DNA from: Arsenicibacter sp965247375
GTDB taxonomy: Bacteria; Bacteroidota; Bacteroidia; Cytophagales; Spirosomataceae
Reading direction: 5' to 3'
DNA: 64,000 nt
Assembly: GCA_965247375.1 (NCBI GenBank)
Contig: CBDFHU010000009.1
Span: 61,790-125,789 of the forward strand
Part shown: piece by piece, positions 21,101-28,500 of the stretch
Numbering within the stretch: position 1 is the stretch's first letter
Layout of the letters: every line of letters starts with the position of its first letter
Made by a program: the position numbers and the translations under genes
The notes under the pieces: generated by a model
Database searches by the model: none
What the model was told of the DNA's origin: nothing
Seen by the model: the letters and a program-made list of their open reading frames with translations, nothing else

Positions 21101-21599
21101 CGGTTCGTTCACCGATCCGAACAGCCAGACGCTGACGTATGCCGCCACCGGTTTACCGGCCGGCCTGTCGGTTAACACCACGACCGGTGCGATCTCAGGG
21201 ACACCAACCACGGCGGGCAGCAGCACTGTCACCCTGCGGGCAACGAACACCGGCGGACTCTCGGCGAGTGCGGTCATGAGCATCACCATCAGTGCGTCTG
21301 CAACCGGCAGCGGCCGGGTGGCTACCGAGTCATTGCCACCAATTGATGTGGTCGCAGTTGGCGGCAACCCGATTGCCAACGGAATCATTGAAGTGGCGAT
21401 CCGCGGCGCCGAAGGCGAACCGGTACAGGTACAGGTGACCAACATGAACGGTGAAGTCATCAACGTACAGCGCCGCGAACGGGCGGGAGCCGACGAACGG
21501 TTCCGCTTCGATGTGAGCCGTCAGCCAAGTGGTACGCTGCTGTTGCGGGCTGTTTCCGACACCCGTGCCCGCACCATCCGCCTGCTCAAGGTAGACTAA
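18138..21599 (+). CDS. Secreted repeat adhesin with nine He_PIG-type Ig domains and a probable T9SS C-terminal sorting domain
   Basis: 1153 residues. A signal peptide (about 1-32, ending AYAQSA) is followed by two copies of an about 80-residue module beginning LTQPTYNCATGAITFNTTGG, then nine tandem domains of about 93-98 residues. Each domain opens with PVFSG or PTFTG and carries FSYTLP, GLPAGL and GxISGTP, the signature of putative Ig (He_PIG, cadherin-like) domains. The last 80 or so residues (VQVQVTNMNGEVIN through RTIRLLKVD) resemble a type A C-terminal sorting domain used by the type IX secretion system for surface attachment. A surface adhesin or matrix protein is likely. No catalytic domain is seen. 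Confidence 0.85.
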   Translation: MHTIFKTTTTSLWLFAWALCITCSYQHQAYAQSALTLTQPTYNCATGAITFNTTGGNGSAITYSAAGITRASTSSNSGTIEAGLRADPKPIVITATQNGVSTTYTFNIAAACPGNFAVTQPTYNCATGAITFNTTGGDGSPITFTAPGITRAGAGSASGTVEPGLRADPKPIVITAMQNGAMTSYTFDLAAFCGNNPAPVNQAPVFSGTLTTVSGIAGVPFSYTLPTGSFTDPDAGQTLTYTAVGLPAGLSINSGTGAITGTTSSTGANSITIRATDPGGLSASSTVGITFNTNLTPVFSGTLTSVTAIAGAPFSYTLPTGSFTDPNTGQTLTYTATGLPTGLSINSGSGALTGTASTTGSNSVVFTATDTGGLSASSTLGITVVPNVAPVFSGSLASVSATVGTPLNYTLPTGTFTDANTGQTLGYTATGLPAGLSINSGSGAITGTPSATGTSSVTLTARDTGGLSTSGVVAINVAPNQAPVFSGSALSATGLVGSMFSYTLPAGAFTDPNPGQTLTYAATGLPAGYSINSGSGAITGMPSTSGVTSVTITATDPAMAMTGGVLSISIGAAPTPVFSGSLASATGTVGQAFSYTLPTGTFTTGGGQSLSYAATGLPAGLTLNTTTGTISGTPTTAGSSTVTLRATNTGAQSASGTVGITISPMPSPTFTGTLVSATGTVGQAFSYTLPTGSFTDPSGQTLAYAATGLPAGLTINTTTGAISGTPTTAGSNTVTLRATNTGGMSASTTVGITISTSATSGTGTAPVFSGTLASATGVVGQAFSYTLPAGAVTGGTNQTLTYAATGLPAGLTINTTTGAISGTPTTAGSNTVTLRATNTGGQSASATVGITISTSATSGTGTAPVFSGTLASATGVVGQAFSYTLPSGAFTGGASQTLTYTTVNLPAGLTINTATGTISGTPTTAGSSTVTLRATNAAGQSASATVGITISASATSGTGTVGTAPVFSGTLTSATGVVGRAFSYTLPTGSFTDPNSQTLTYAATGLPAGLSVNTTTGAISGTPTTAGSSTVTLRATNTGGLSASAVMSITISASATGSGRVATESLPPIDVVAVGGNPIANGIIEVAIRGAEGEPVQVQVTNMNGEVINVQRRERAGADERFRFDVSRQPSGTLLLRAVSDTRARTIRLLKVD
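18744..21296 (+). repeat. Nine tandem He_PIG-coding units, the latest nearly identical
   Basis: The units run head to tail with a period near 280-294 nt. Units 6 to 8 are very similar in DNA: 20265-20359 and 20559-20653 are identical over 95 bp at an offset of 294 bp, and similarity continues on both sides at the same offset. Early units (1-4) are much more diverged. This points to recent expansion or gene conversion at the C-terminal end of the array, and makes the locus prone to copy-number change. Confidence 0.85.
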
Positions 21600-21630
21600 C
21601 CCTGCTATGCAGGAATAAATAGCGGAAATG

Positions 21631-21666
21631 AAAAACGGACACTGGCGTACGCCGGTGTCCGTTTTT
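21631..21666. terminator. Bidirectional terminator between the adhesin and the HxlR gene
   Basis: Arms AAAAACGGACACTGGCG and CGCCGGTGTCCGTTTTT pair over 17 bp with one G-T pair. The A-run and T-run flanks let it work from both strands. It sits between the convergent ends of the adhesin gene (stop 21599) and the HxlR-type regulator (stop 21668). Confidence 0.88.
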
Positions 21667-21667
21667 C

Positions 21668-22054
21668 TTAGGCACGCTTCAGAATCCGTTCACGGTGGAG
21701 TACGCCCCAGTCGTGAAGGGACTGGATAACGTCCTGTAAGGTGTCGCTATAATCGGTCAGCTCGTATTCAATCGTCACCGGCGTGGTCGGATACACGTTC
21801 CGGACCACAAATTCATTGAGCTCCAGTTCTTTCAGCTCCTTACTCAGTACGCGGGCCGTAATGCCCGGAACCGCCCGCTGAATATCACCGAACCGCTTAT
21901 TATCCCTGAGCGCCATAATGATCGGCAGTTTCCACTTCCCGCTCAGCACATACAGCGCATCCTGTATCGGCATCAGATGCCGGGTACACTCCTGCGTTGT
22001 CATTGTATGATCCCGGAAACTTCGTACTGCCGGTTCTGCCGTTAAGACCTCCAT
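21668..22054 (-). CDS. HxlR-family winged-helix transcriptional regulator
   Basis: 128 residues. The conserved Cys in QECTRHL (about residue 20) and the blocks LSGKWKLPIIMALRDNKRF, GITARVLSKELKELELNEF and VEYELT-like TIEYELTDYSDTL are diagnostic of HxlR/MarR-like regulators that act as dimers. The N-terminal Cys is the redox- or electrophile-sensing residue in several family members. It is divergent from the DoxX-like gene, with a 159-nt gap that contains a candidate operator, so it probably regulates itself and that neighbour. Confidence 0.9.
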   Translation of the reverse strand: MEVLTAEPAVRSFRDHTMTTQECTRHLMPIQDALYVLSGKWKLPIIMALRDNKRFGDIQRAVPGITARVLSKELKELELNEFVVRNVYPTTPVTIEYELTDYSDTLQDVIQSLHDWGVLHRERILKRA

Positions 22055-22113
22055 CTTTTTGCATTTGTTTTCCTGTCAATAAAGATACAACGCACTATCC
22101 GGACCATAAGCAG

Positions 22114-22137
22114 GTATACTAAAAGATAGCAGTATAC
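22114..22137. promoter_or_regulatory. Candidate HxlR operator
   Basis: A perfect 7-bp inverted repeat, GTATACT (22114-22120) and AGTATAC (22131-22137), is separated by 10 nt in the gap between the divergent hxlR-type and DoxX-like genes. Size and symmetry fit a winged-helix dimer site; a further GATACTG word follows near 22143. Assignment to this regulator is inferred from position only. Confidence 0.5.
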
Positions 22138-22213
22138 TCCGGGATACTGCGTCAGTCTGAACCGCCGTTTGGTGTAGGTTTGTATCCGTATTATCTGGAA
22201 AACAAGTTAATTT

Positions 22214-22582
22214 ATGAATCCGAAAATCAAACGTATACTGACCATTACCTTCACGGTTCTTGCCGCCGGTATGGCCATCCTGAGCGGTGTTATGAAGCTG
22301 GCCGGCTCCCCCGAAATCGTCAGTGGTATGAATAAAGTCGGCGTAGGCGCTTATCTGCCCGTGCTGGGCCTGATGGAAATCGGCTTTGCCCTGCTGTTTC
22401 TTTACCCGAAAACGATGCGCATCGGTTTTATCCTGCTCTGCTGCTACTTCGCCGGTGCGATTGCTACCGAGCTGTCACACGGCACGCCCTTCAACGCCGT
22501 TATGCCGATGGCACTGATCTGGATTGCTGCCTTCCTGCGCGACCAGCGTATTTTTCTGGAACCGGCTCCGGCACGGTCATAA
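22214..22582 (+). CDS. DoxX-like small integral membrane protein
   Basis: 122 residues with four predicted membrane segments (about 8-27, 45-66, 71-90 and 95-113). The pattern SGVMKLAGSPEIVSGMNKVGVG followed by a LGLMEIGFALLFLYP helix is that of DoxX-like (DoxX_2) proteins. These are common next to HxlR- or TetR-type regulators in Bacteroidota; their biochemical role is not settled, with links to redox or detoxification pathways. It is transcribed away from the HxlR-type gene across the candidate operator. Confidence 0.8.
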   Translation: MNPKIKRILTITFTVLAAGMAILSGVMKLAGSPEIVSGMNKVGVGAYLPVLGLMEIGFALLFLYPKTMRIGFILLCCYFAGAIATELSHGTPFNAVMPMALIWIAAFLRDQRIFLEPAPARS

Positions 22583-22601
22583 GTCGCCGGCGCGTCAACA
22601 A

Positions 22602-22635
22602 AAAAGGTGAGCCTGTCGGGACAGGTTCACCTTTT
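22602..22635. terminator. Bidirectional terminator after the DoxX-like gene
   Basis: Arms AAAAGGTGAGCCTGT (22602-22616) and ACAGGTTCACCTTTT (22621-22635) pair over 15 bp with one G-T pair and a 4-nt loop. A- and T-tracts at both ends serve the DoxX-like gene (plus) and the convergent secreted-protein gene ending at 22661 (minus). Confidence 0.88.
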
Positions 22636-22660
22636 GAGCATTAACGTTTCACTTGCTTAT

Positions 22661-23779
22661 TTAGATACCAGGTAATTCGATTGTCCGGGTGGTTGAGTCA
22701 GACCGGCCACAGGCATCCCGGTTGCTTACTGTAACCGTATATGTGCCGGCCAGATTACCGGCAGGAATGGTTACCGTACGGCTGGCTTGCCCGCGGAATA
22801 CCTGGCTAAACACATATCCGCCCGGCCCCGTCACAACATATGTCGTTCCCACCCCTGTAAGCTGTAAACTCCGCTGATTGCCGTTTGGCGGAGCTAAACT
22901 AACCGATCCTATCTGAGCCGCCAGCAACGGATCACAAGCCAGAATCCGGATTGATTCGGCATAGGTACAACCATAATTTGTATCAACAGCTGTTACCGAA
23001 TAGATCATCGATTCGGTGGGCGTAATCACAATTGTTTTTCCCGTCTGCCCCCCGCCCCAGCTGTAATTTGTAAGGCCATTGTCTAAATTATCCTTGTCTG
23101 CATTCAGTGTTACCGATGTTCCCTTGTCTACAATCAGCTCCGTAGCGGTCAATGATAAGGCAGGCAGGATTATTATACCAACAGAGGAACTGATCAGGCC
23201 GGTTGCGTTGGCTGCCGTTTCGGTTGAGCTTGTTGCATAGGTCGCTGTTGCCCCGCCCATGTAATTCCCCGGTTTAACGGCAATAAGCTCTACCGTACCT
23301 GGCATATTCAGCCCCGGGCCAGGAATGGGAATGGGGCCGCTGAAGGTCACCGTATAGGATGCCACGCCGGGGTAAGCGCCCGCGCTCAAGCTCAGCGAAG
23401 CGCCCGGACATGGGCTGCCCGACCCGCCTGAAGCATAGGTACCTCCTGTATCCACGATTATATATATATTCTCCGTAGCGCTTTCGCCGTTGGTTGTTCC
23501 GGTTACTGAGTAATCACCGGAAAAGTTAACGACTACCGTTGCGGAGGTTGAGCTGCCTGCGTTTTCAGACCAAAGGTAGCTGTCGGCCCCGCTGGCAACC
23601 AACGTTACCAACCCCGGCCAGGTAACCTTGGTGCCTGGATAAGCCGTAATGGTAACTGACGGTGGTTGCGGCTTCCGGTGGTTTTCCGGAGAGCTATGTT
23701 TATCGGCTGCCATTGCCTTGCCGGCGATCAACAGGATTGTTACCAGAAACAGGAAGTGTCTTTGTAGAATTGGGGTCAT
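22661..23779 (-). CDS. Secreted protein with Ig/PKD-like domains, function unknown
   Basis: The start is placed at the ATG at 23779, which puts a good signal peptide (TPILQRHFLFLVTILLIAG) at the N terminus; an ATG nine codons further upstream (23806) is also in frame. The mature protein of about 350 residues is rich in Ser, Thr and Gly and holds beta-sandwich-like stretches such as VTLVASGADSYLWSENAGS, as in PKD/SprB-type surface proteins of Bacteroidota. Its last 85 or so residues (VVTGPGGYVFSQVFRG, then GTYTVTVSN) are similar to the C terminus of the NHL protein at 59068-60381. No enzyme motif is seen. Probably a surface protein. Confidence 0.7.
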   Translation of the reverse strand: MTPILQRHFLFLVTILLIAGKAMAADKHSSPENHRKPQPPSVTITAYPGTKVTWPGLVTLVASGADSYLWSENAGSSTSATVVVNFSGDYSVTGTTNGESATENIYIIVDTGGTYASGGSGSPCPGASLSLSAGAYPGVASYTVTFSGPIPIPGPGLNMPGTVELIAVKPGNYMGGATATYATSSTETAANATGLISSSVGIIILPALSLTATELIVDKGTSVTLNADKDNLDNGLTNYSWGGGQTGKTIVITPTESMIYSVTAVDTNYGCTYAESIRILACDPLLAAQIGSVSLAPPNGNQRSLQLTGVGTTYVVTGPGGYVFSQVFRGQASRTVTIPAGNLAGTYTVTVSNRDACGRSDSTTRTIELPGI

Positions 23780-23907
23780 TTTACGTTCGTTATTAGTATA
23801 CAACACGAGCGTAAATAACTGTAACAGGTACTCAAAGGCAAAAAACCAGCATAGACAAAAACGTAGACAATTTCTATTGTTCAGCCGGTGAGGGACTTAT
23901 CTGTCCA

Positions 23908-24348
23908 TTACCTAACCTTTTGCCGGTTTTGACGTAACGGAATGACCATTAGCCGGATACTGAAAGCAGCCTGTACCACCAGAAAGGCCAGCAGCGCCAG
24001 CCCGCCCACATACGAAGCCGTCCTCATGGCATCCATATCCGGGATGGAAACGTAACGGCGGTCGATACCCGACAAAACCAGATTCCGCATCTGGGTATAC
24101 GTAAATAAGAGTCCGCAGAGGGTTGTTGCCATCCCGTGCCACCAGTAATCCCGTCCGCGGCGCAACCCAACGTCCGGTTTTCTGAATTTATAATACAGTA
24201 ATTCAATGAGGCCGCAAACAATGCCGAGGAAAAGAAAAATCCGGAACGTGGATATCACATAATACGTATCGCTCAGCTGAATATCGAAAACCAGGCCACG
24301 AAACAGCCAGGTAAGCACGAAGAAGAGAATGGCAAGGATGAGGAACAT
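23908..24348 (-). CDS. Small four-helix membrane protein with a heme-copper-oxidase-like DTYYV motif
   Basis: 146 residues with four predicted membrane helices (about 2-20, 33-52, 70-85 and 110-130). The segment DIQLSDTYYVIS recalls the HDTYFVVAH region of cytochrome c oxidase subunit I, but the histidine ligands that bind heme and copper are absent. I treat it as a membrane protein of unknown function, not an oxidase. It stands alone: the next upstream genes are relics or an unrelated secreted protein. Confidence 0.6.
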   Translation of the reverse strand: MFLILAILFFVLTWLFRGLVFDIQLSDTYYVISTFRIFLFLGIVCGLIELLYYKFRKPDVGLRRGRDYWWHGMATTLCGLLFTYTQMRNLVLSGIDRRYVSIPDMDAMRTASYVGGLALLAFLVVQAAFSIRLMVIPLRQNRQKVR

Positions 24349-24419
24349 GTTTTTCAGACAGACCAGGTGGATTACTGACTACGGGCATTTAGCCGGTTCA
24401 TACAAATGCCCGGCCAATA

Positions 24420-24575
24420 TCAGTATTTGATCTGAAACGTCATAATCTGCAGGCCATAATCAGCCAGATATTTGTCTACGCCGTTTCCGGTCTGGACATA
24501 GCCGCTTACGTCATCATCCGGTCCTGAAATAAATCCGTCCAGCGAGCTGGCGACGTAATAAATGATTTTTCTCAC
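24420..24575 (-). pseudogene. Deleted relic of a RibD/DHFR-like reductase gene
   Basis: A 51-codon frame from a GTG at 24575 begins RKIIYYVASSLDGFISGPD and continues NGVDKYLAD, the start of the dihydrofolate-reductase-like family with a RibD C-terminal domain, which normally runs to about 180-200 residues. After YLAD the sequence jumps to GLQIMTFQIKY and stops; that tail looks like a C-terminal beta strand of the same family. The simplest reading is a large internal deletion that kept both ends in frame. The N-terminal assignment is firm; the tail assignment is inferred. Confidence 0.6.
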
Positions 24576-24698
24576 GCTGTTGCGTTCAGGGTTGTTTTGT
24601 TGCGTTCAAACGTACCCCGTTGGCAACCGGTTTTGTTACCTGCGGAGGCGATGACCGGCTGGAGCATAAGCAGCCCGGTAAGGAGGACGAACCGGTTT
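24573..24698 (-). pseudogene. Short signal-peptide-bearing frame, possible gene relic
   Basis: A minus-strand frame reads VNRFVLLTGLLMLQPVIASAG, a plausible signal peptide, then about 20 more residues to a TGA at 24573-24575 that overlaps the GTG of the following reductase relic. It may start at a TTG or GTG near 24698. Both this and the next frame look like remains of a deletion-prone spot. It could be a genuine small secreted peptide, but there is no supporting evidence. Confidence 0.25.
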
Positions 24699-25134
24699 AC
24701 CAATCCTTTATTTTCTCCTCCTGCGCAATATCAAAGACGACCCGCGTAAGAACAATCTCATCGGCATTTCCTTTTTTTTCAACCATATAAACAGGCCCTA
24801 TCAATGGCGAACGTTCGGCCGTAGAAGCGATCAAGCCGATGTGACGACTTATCCAGGCACAGTCCGTGGGTTTAATGCCGTTTAGGAATGATCCTGACTT
24901 TATTATTTTTTTCTTTTTTACACTAACAAGCCGGATATCATCCCTACCATCTTTGCATGGGAGCGTATAAACTGTCATCGTATCATACACCACGACCTTT
25001 TTATTAACCCGATCTATCGTTGACGTCATAATACGATTAGATATGGCAGTCTCATTCGTTACGACAACGTATACAGGCTTCCCGGCAGGCTGACTCAGTA
25101 CCAACAGCGACAATAGCTGGCAGAATAGTATCAT
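24697..25134 (-). CDS. Small secreted protein of unknown function
   Basis: 145 residues. The first 14 or so (ILFCQLLSLLVLSQPAG) form a signal peptide. The rest is basic in the middle (RLVSVKKKKIIKSGSF) and has no recognisable domain; two Cys residues (in TLPCKDG and PTDCAWI) could form a disulphide. Base composition matches the host-like part of the window rather than the AT-rich island. It is followed by the two relic frames. Confidence 0.5.
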   Translation of the reverse strand: MILFCQLLSLLVLSQPAGKPVYVVVTNETAISNRIMTSTIDRVNKKVVVYDTMTVYTLPCKDGRDDIRLVSVKKKKIIKSGSFLNGIKPTDCAWISRHIGLIASTAERSPLIGPVYMVEKKGNADEIVLTRVVFDIAQEEKIKDW

Positions 25135-25575
25135 GGGTTTGTGTTCTCCGTTGTTGCTCGTTTATAACAAGTACCCAATATCCGGAAGATCCCGCGATAG
25201 CGGCCCGGTTTGGCCCGTAAGTTGGCTTGTGCCAATGCAGTCTACGGGCCGGAGCGGACCGCCGCCGCGGGCCCTTCCGGATAAGCCTCACTCGCAATAT
25301 GCGGGCGATAACCCTTAGTTTTGCATTGTTGTACAAAACCAGGAAGAAAGGTATCTTGTGCAATATGGATGCATCCTAAGCGAAAGCAGGGGCCGACCTA
25401 TGAGTGAGATCAGGCAAACACCTATTCTTCGATTCAGGCCCCCTGCTTTCTTCACTGAGTCAATCGCCATATAGCTATTGAGGTACCCCATAGGGGCAGA
25501 CCTATTATCAGGGTTTTAGCGTCCACTCAGCTTGCTTAGGTATCCATTTCCTCCATTTTAAACTTACTTACTCTG
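25135..25575. other. Gene-free stretch that includes the IS110 leader
   Basis: 25135-25318 shows no coding frame; it contains a GC-rich patch with the 16-mer at 25255-25270 discussed separately. From about 25381 the sequence is the untranslated leader of the IS110-type element, with a long hairpin and a candidate bridge RNA. I could not fix the exact left end of the element. Confidence 0.5.
25382..25575 (+). ncRNA. Candidate IS110 bridge RNA leader
   Basis: The leader upstream of the transposase ATG begins with a long hairpin (GAAAGCAGGGG near 25383 pairing with CCCCTGCTTTC ending 25450) and continues with a second small stem (AGGT...ACCT, with CCCC/GGGG inside, about 25481-25503). In the IS110 group this position encodes the bridge RNA that guides target and donor recognition. 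Support: the octamer ATAGCTAT at 25471-25478 is repeated in the right end at 29010-29017, as expected for a donor-binding guide. Secondary structure and ends are inferred by eye. Confidence 0.45.
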
Positions 25576-28500
25576 ATGACTCCCGACAAGCCCGCTTACC
25601 AATTCTTTGTTGGCATTGATGTCAGTAAAGCGACGCTGGATGCCACCCTCATCGACCAACAGGCCCACAAAATCGCGTATCTGCAGTTCGCTAACTCGCC
25701 TCAGGGTATGATTGGCCTCTCCCAATGGGTCAGCCAACATCTGCCCCAATCCTCGTTGCGGTCGGTGCTCTATTGTATGGAGCATACGGGCCTCGTGCGA
25801 CACGAAGTTGCACGTTTTGAGTATGGAAGTGATCCATTCGGTTAGTGCTCGAACCGATCCTCAACCCGTAGGGGCGTCACTGGTAACGGTGAGGTCTGTT
25901 GCAAGCGGGTAAAGCCTAAGATGCGAGTCAATCCTTGATCCAAATCGGGCCAGAGGAAGACCGAAAGGGTGAATGAGAATGAACCTCTGATGAGGTGGCG
26001 TCAGTGTTGGTTACCGAAACAAGGATTGATACGGTAATGATGGGACAAACAGGAACATTCGGCGATGCCGACGAATGGGGAGCACCCTAGTCCCCGCCAT
26101 AAAGGAGGCACCCCACCCGGTCGTATCTCAGACGTGTGGAACGTGGTAACCCCAATGAAGTCTGTATCGAAAGCTACAGTAGGCCTGACTGCGAGGAAAG
26201 GCATAACTCTTCAGTGGGAACAGGAAGACCCAAGAAGCGAAAGTCGGCAAGCCGAAAGGCAACGGGAACTCATAACCGGCCGGATAGGGCAATACCTACC
26301 TTGAAAGAGGGCTGACGTGGGTCTGGTGGATGACCCTGAAGACGGAAGAACAGATTTTGAACAAGGAGCTTAGTTCGATGCACCCTAACCCGGAAGCAAA
26401 CCGACTCACTGGAACAACTGACTGGCATGCCATTGATTGGCAGAAGGCCTTTCGGTTGCTCAAAAATCTACGCTCCCGTATCTTTCGGGCGGCTCAGGAA
26501 GGGAACCATAAAAAGGTACGTTCCTTGCAAAAGTTAATGCTGCGAAGTTACGCCAACCGAGTGACGAGTGTCCGCCGGATTACCCAACTCAACTCGGGTA
26601 AGGACACGCCGGGGGTGGATCAGGTGGTGGTCAGAACGGCTACAGAACGCCAAAATCTGGTGGAGGAACTAAGGCAACACCAACCCTGGAAAGCCAAACC
26701 TACCCGTCGGGTGTACATACCTAAGGCCAACGCAAAGCAAAGGCCGTTAGGTATCCCTGTTATCGGGGACAGATGCTTACAAACAATGGTGGTACAGGCT
26801 TTAGAGCCGGAATGGGAAGCCAAATTTGAAGCCAGTAGTTACGGGTTTCGACCCGGACGGAGCTGTCATGATGCCATTGAGCGCATTTTTCGCTATGCCC
26901 GACCCGATAGCCGACGAAAGTGGGTTGTCGATGCGGACATCAAAGGTGCTTTTGATCACATCGACCACTCGTTTCTACTAAAGCGAATCGGTCGTTTCCC
27001 CGCCAAAGGTCTGCTGGAACAATGGCTAAAAGCAGGCTATCTAGAAGCAAATGTGTTCTACCCGACTGACTCAGGTACTCCGCAAGGGGGTAGCTGTTCG
27101 CCATTATTGGCCAACATTGCCCTTCACGGATTAGAGGAGGCTATGGGTATGAGCTACCAATACGGAGGGGGGCGTACCCAAACGTGCGGACCGCGCCGGG
27201 TAGTACGGTACGCCGATGATTTTGTGGTCTTTTGCTCGACTCAGGAAGAGGCCCAACAAACCGTACTGCTGCTCAGAGACTGGCTGGCAGAACGAGGATT
27301 ACAGCTATCCGAGGAGAAAACCCGTGTTGTTCATCTGAAAGATGGATTCGACTTTCTTGGCTTCAATGTACGTCAGTACCCAAGTCGTAACACGCGCACG
27401 GGATGGAAAGCGCTCATCAAACCTAGTAAGGCATCCGTACAGAAACTTCGGAATCGACTGCGAGCCGAGTGGTTAGCGTTGAAAACCCAGCGGGTGGAAG
27501 TGATTGTCAAACGACTCAATCCCATCATTCGGGGCTGGTCGAACTACTTTCGGATAGGGGTAGCTTATGAGACCTTCACTAAGTTGGATCGCTGGATGTT
27601 TGACCGTCAGGTACGATACGTTCGTCGGATGCATCCTCGTAAAAACTACGTCTGGAAACAGAACAAGTACTGGGGAAGGCTCAATCTGGATCGACAGGAT
27701 AAGTGGGTGTTTGGGGATAAGCAAACGGGCATGGCACTTCAGAAGTTTGTCTGGACACCCATCCAACGGCATACCCTGATTGAGCATACGGCTTCTCCAG
27801 ACGATCCGAGTTTGCGGGTGTACTGGCAGAAACGCACCCAGCGAAAGGCAGCCGAGTTAATACCCAGCAAGCAACGGATCGCCCGACGACAGAATTACCA
27901 ATGTCCAGTCTGCAAAACGAGTCTGTTCACGGATGAAGCGTTGCATGTTCATCATGTCAAGCCGAAGCAGGAAGGAGGCAGTGATGCCTATTCCAATCTG
28001 CGGTTAGTTCATGTGACCTGCCATCAACAAATCCATTCCAAGGCATTCGCAGCCACAACAAAACCTAAGCAAGAAACCCTGAGCCGGTTGTCATCTGCTT
28101 GAGCCGGATGTGTCGAGAAGGCACAAGTCCGGTTCTGAGGAGGGAAGGGAGTCGCAAGGCTCCTGACCTATCCGACTACAGCCGCAATCTGATGCACTAT
28201 CTGGTCGACCAGCAGGCCCATGTCTGGCTGGAACACCCCCTACAGATCAATCAGTCGATGGGCCTGCAGCGAGGTAAAACAGATAAGGCCGACAGTTATC
28301 GGATCGCCCGCTATGCCCATCACTTTGCCACTCAGGCCCGTTGCCTGAAAAGCTATGATCAGGCCCTTGAAACGCTACAGGACCTGCTGACAGCCCGTAA
28401 CCGGCATCTGCTGGCTCTCAATCAGTTGAAGACTGCTTATCAGGAACTGCTTCAACTCGCACCCACTTCGGCGAGTCTGCTCAGCGCGGCTCAGCAACAG

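Larger units (their letters stand above)
25795..28176 (+). mobile_element. Group II intron (2382 nt) with RT-maturase-HNH protein
   Basis: The 5' end GTGCGAC at 25795 matches the GUGYG consensus. The 3' end has a textbook domain V (28101-28135) and a domain VI hairpin ending in CCTATCCGAC at 28176. The boundaries are fixed independently by the restored transposase frame. 25795-26377 is the domain I-IV RNA part; the protein lies in domain IV and its stop overlaps the start of domain V. GAGGTCT at 25891-25897 could pair (with G-U pairs) with the exon end GGGCCTC as an EBS1-IBS1 contact, but this is tentative. The features suggest a chloroplast-like or related bacterial class. Confidence 0.88.

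Noticed and set aside
18744..21296. Tandem array as a CRISPR
   Set aside because: Repeats are coding, about 290 nt long and without spacers.
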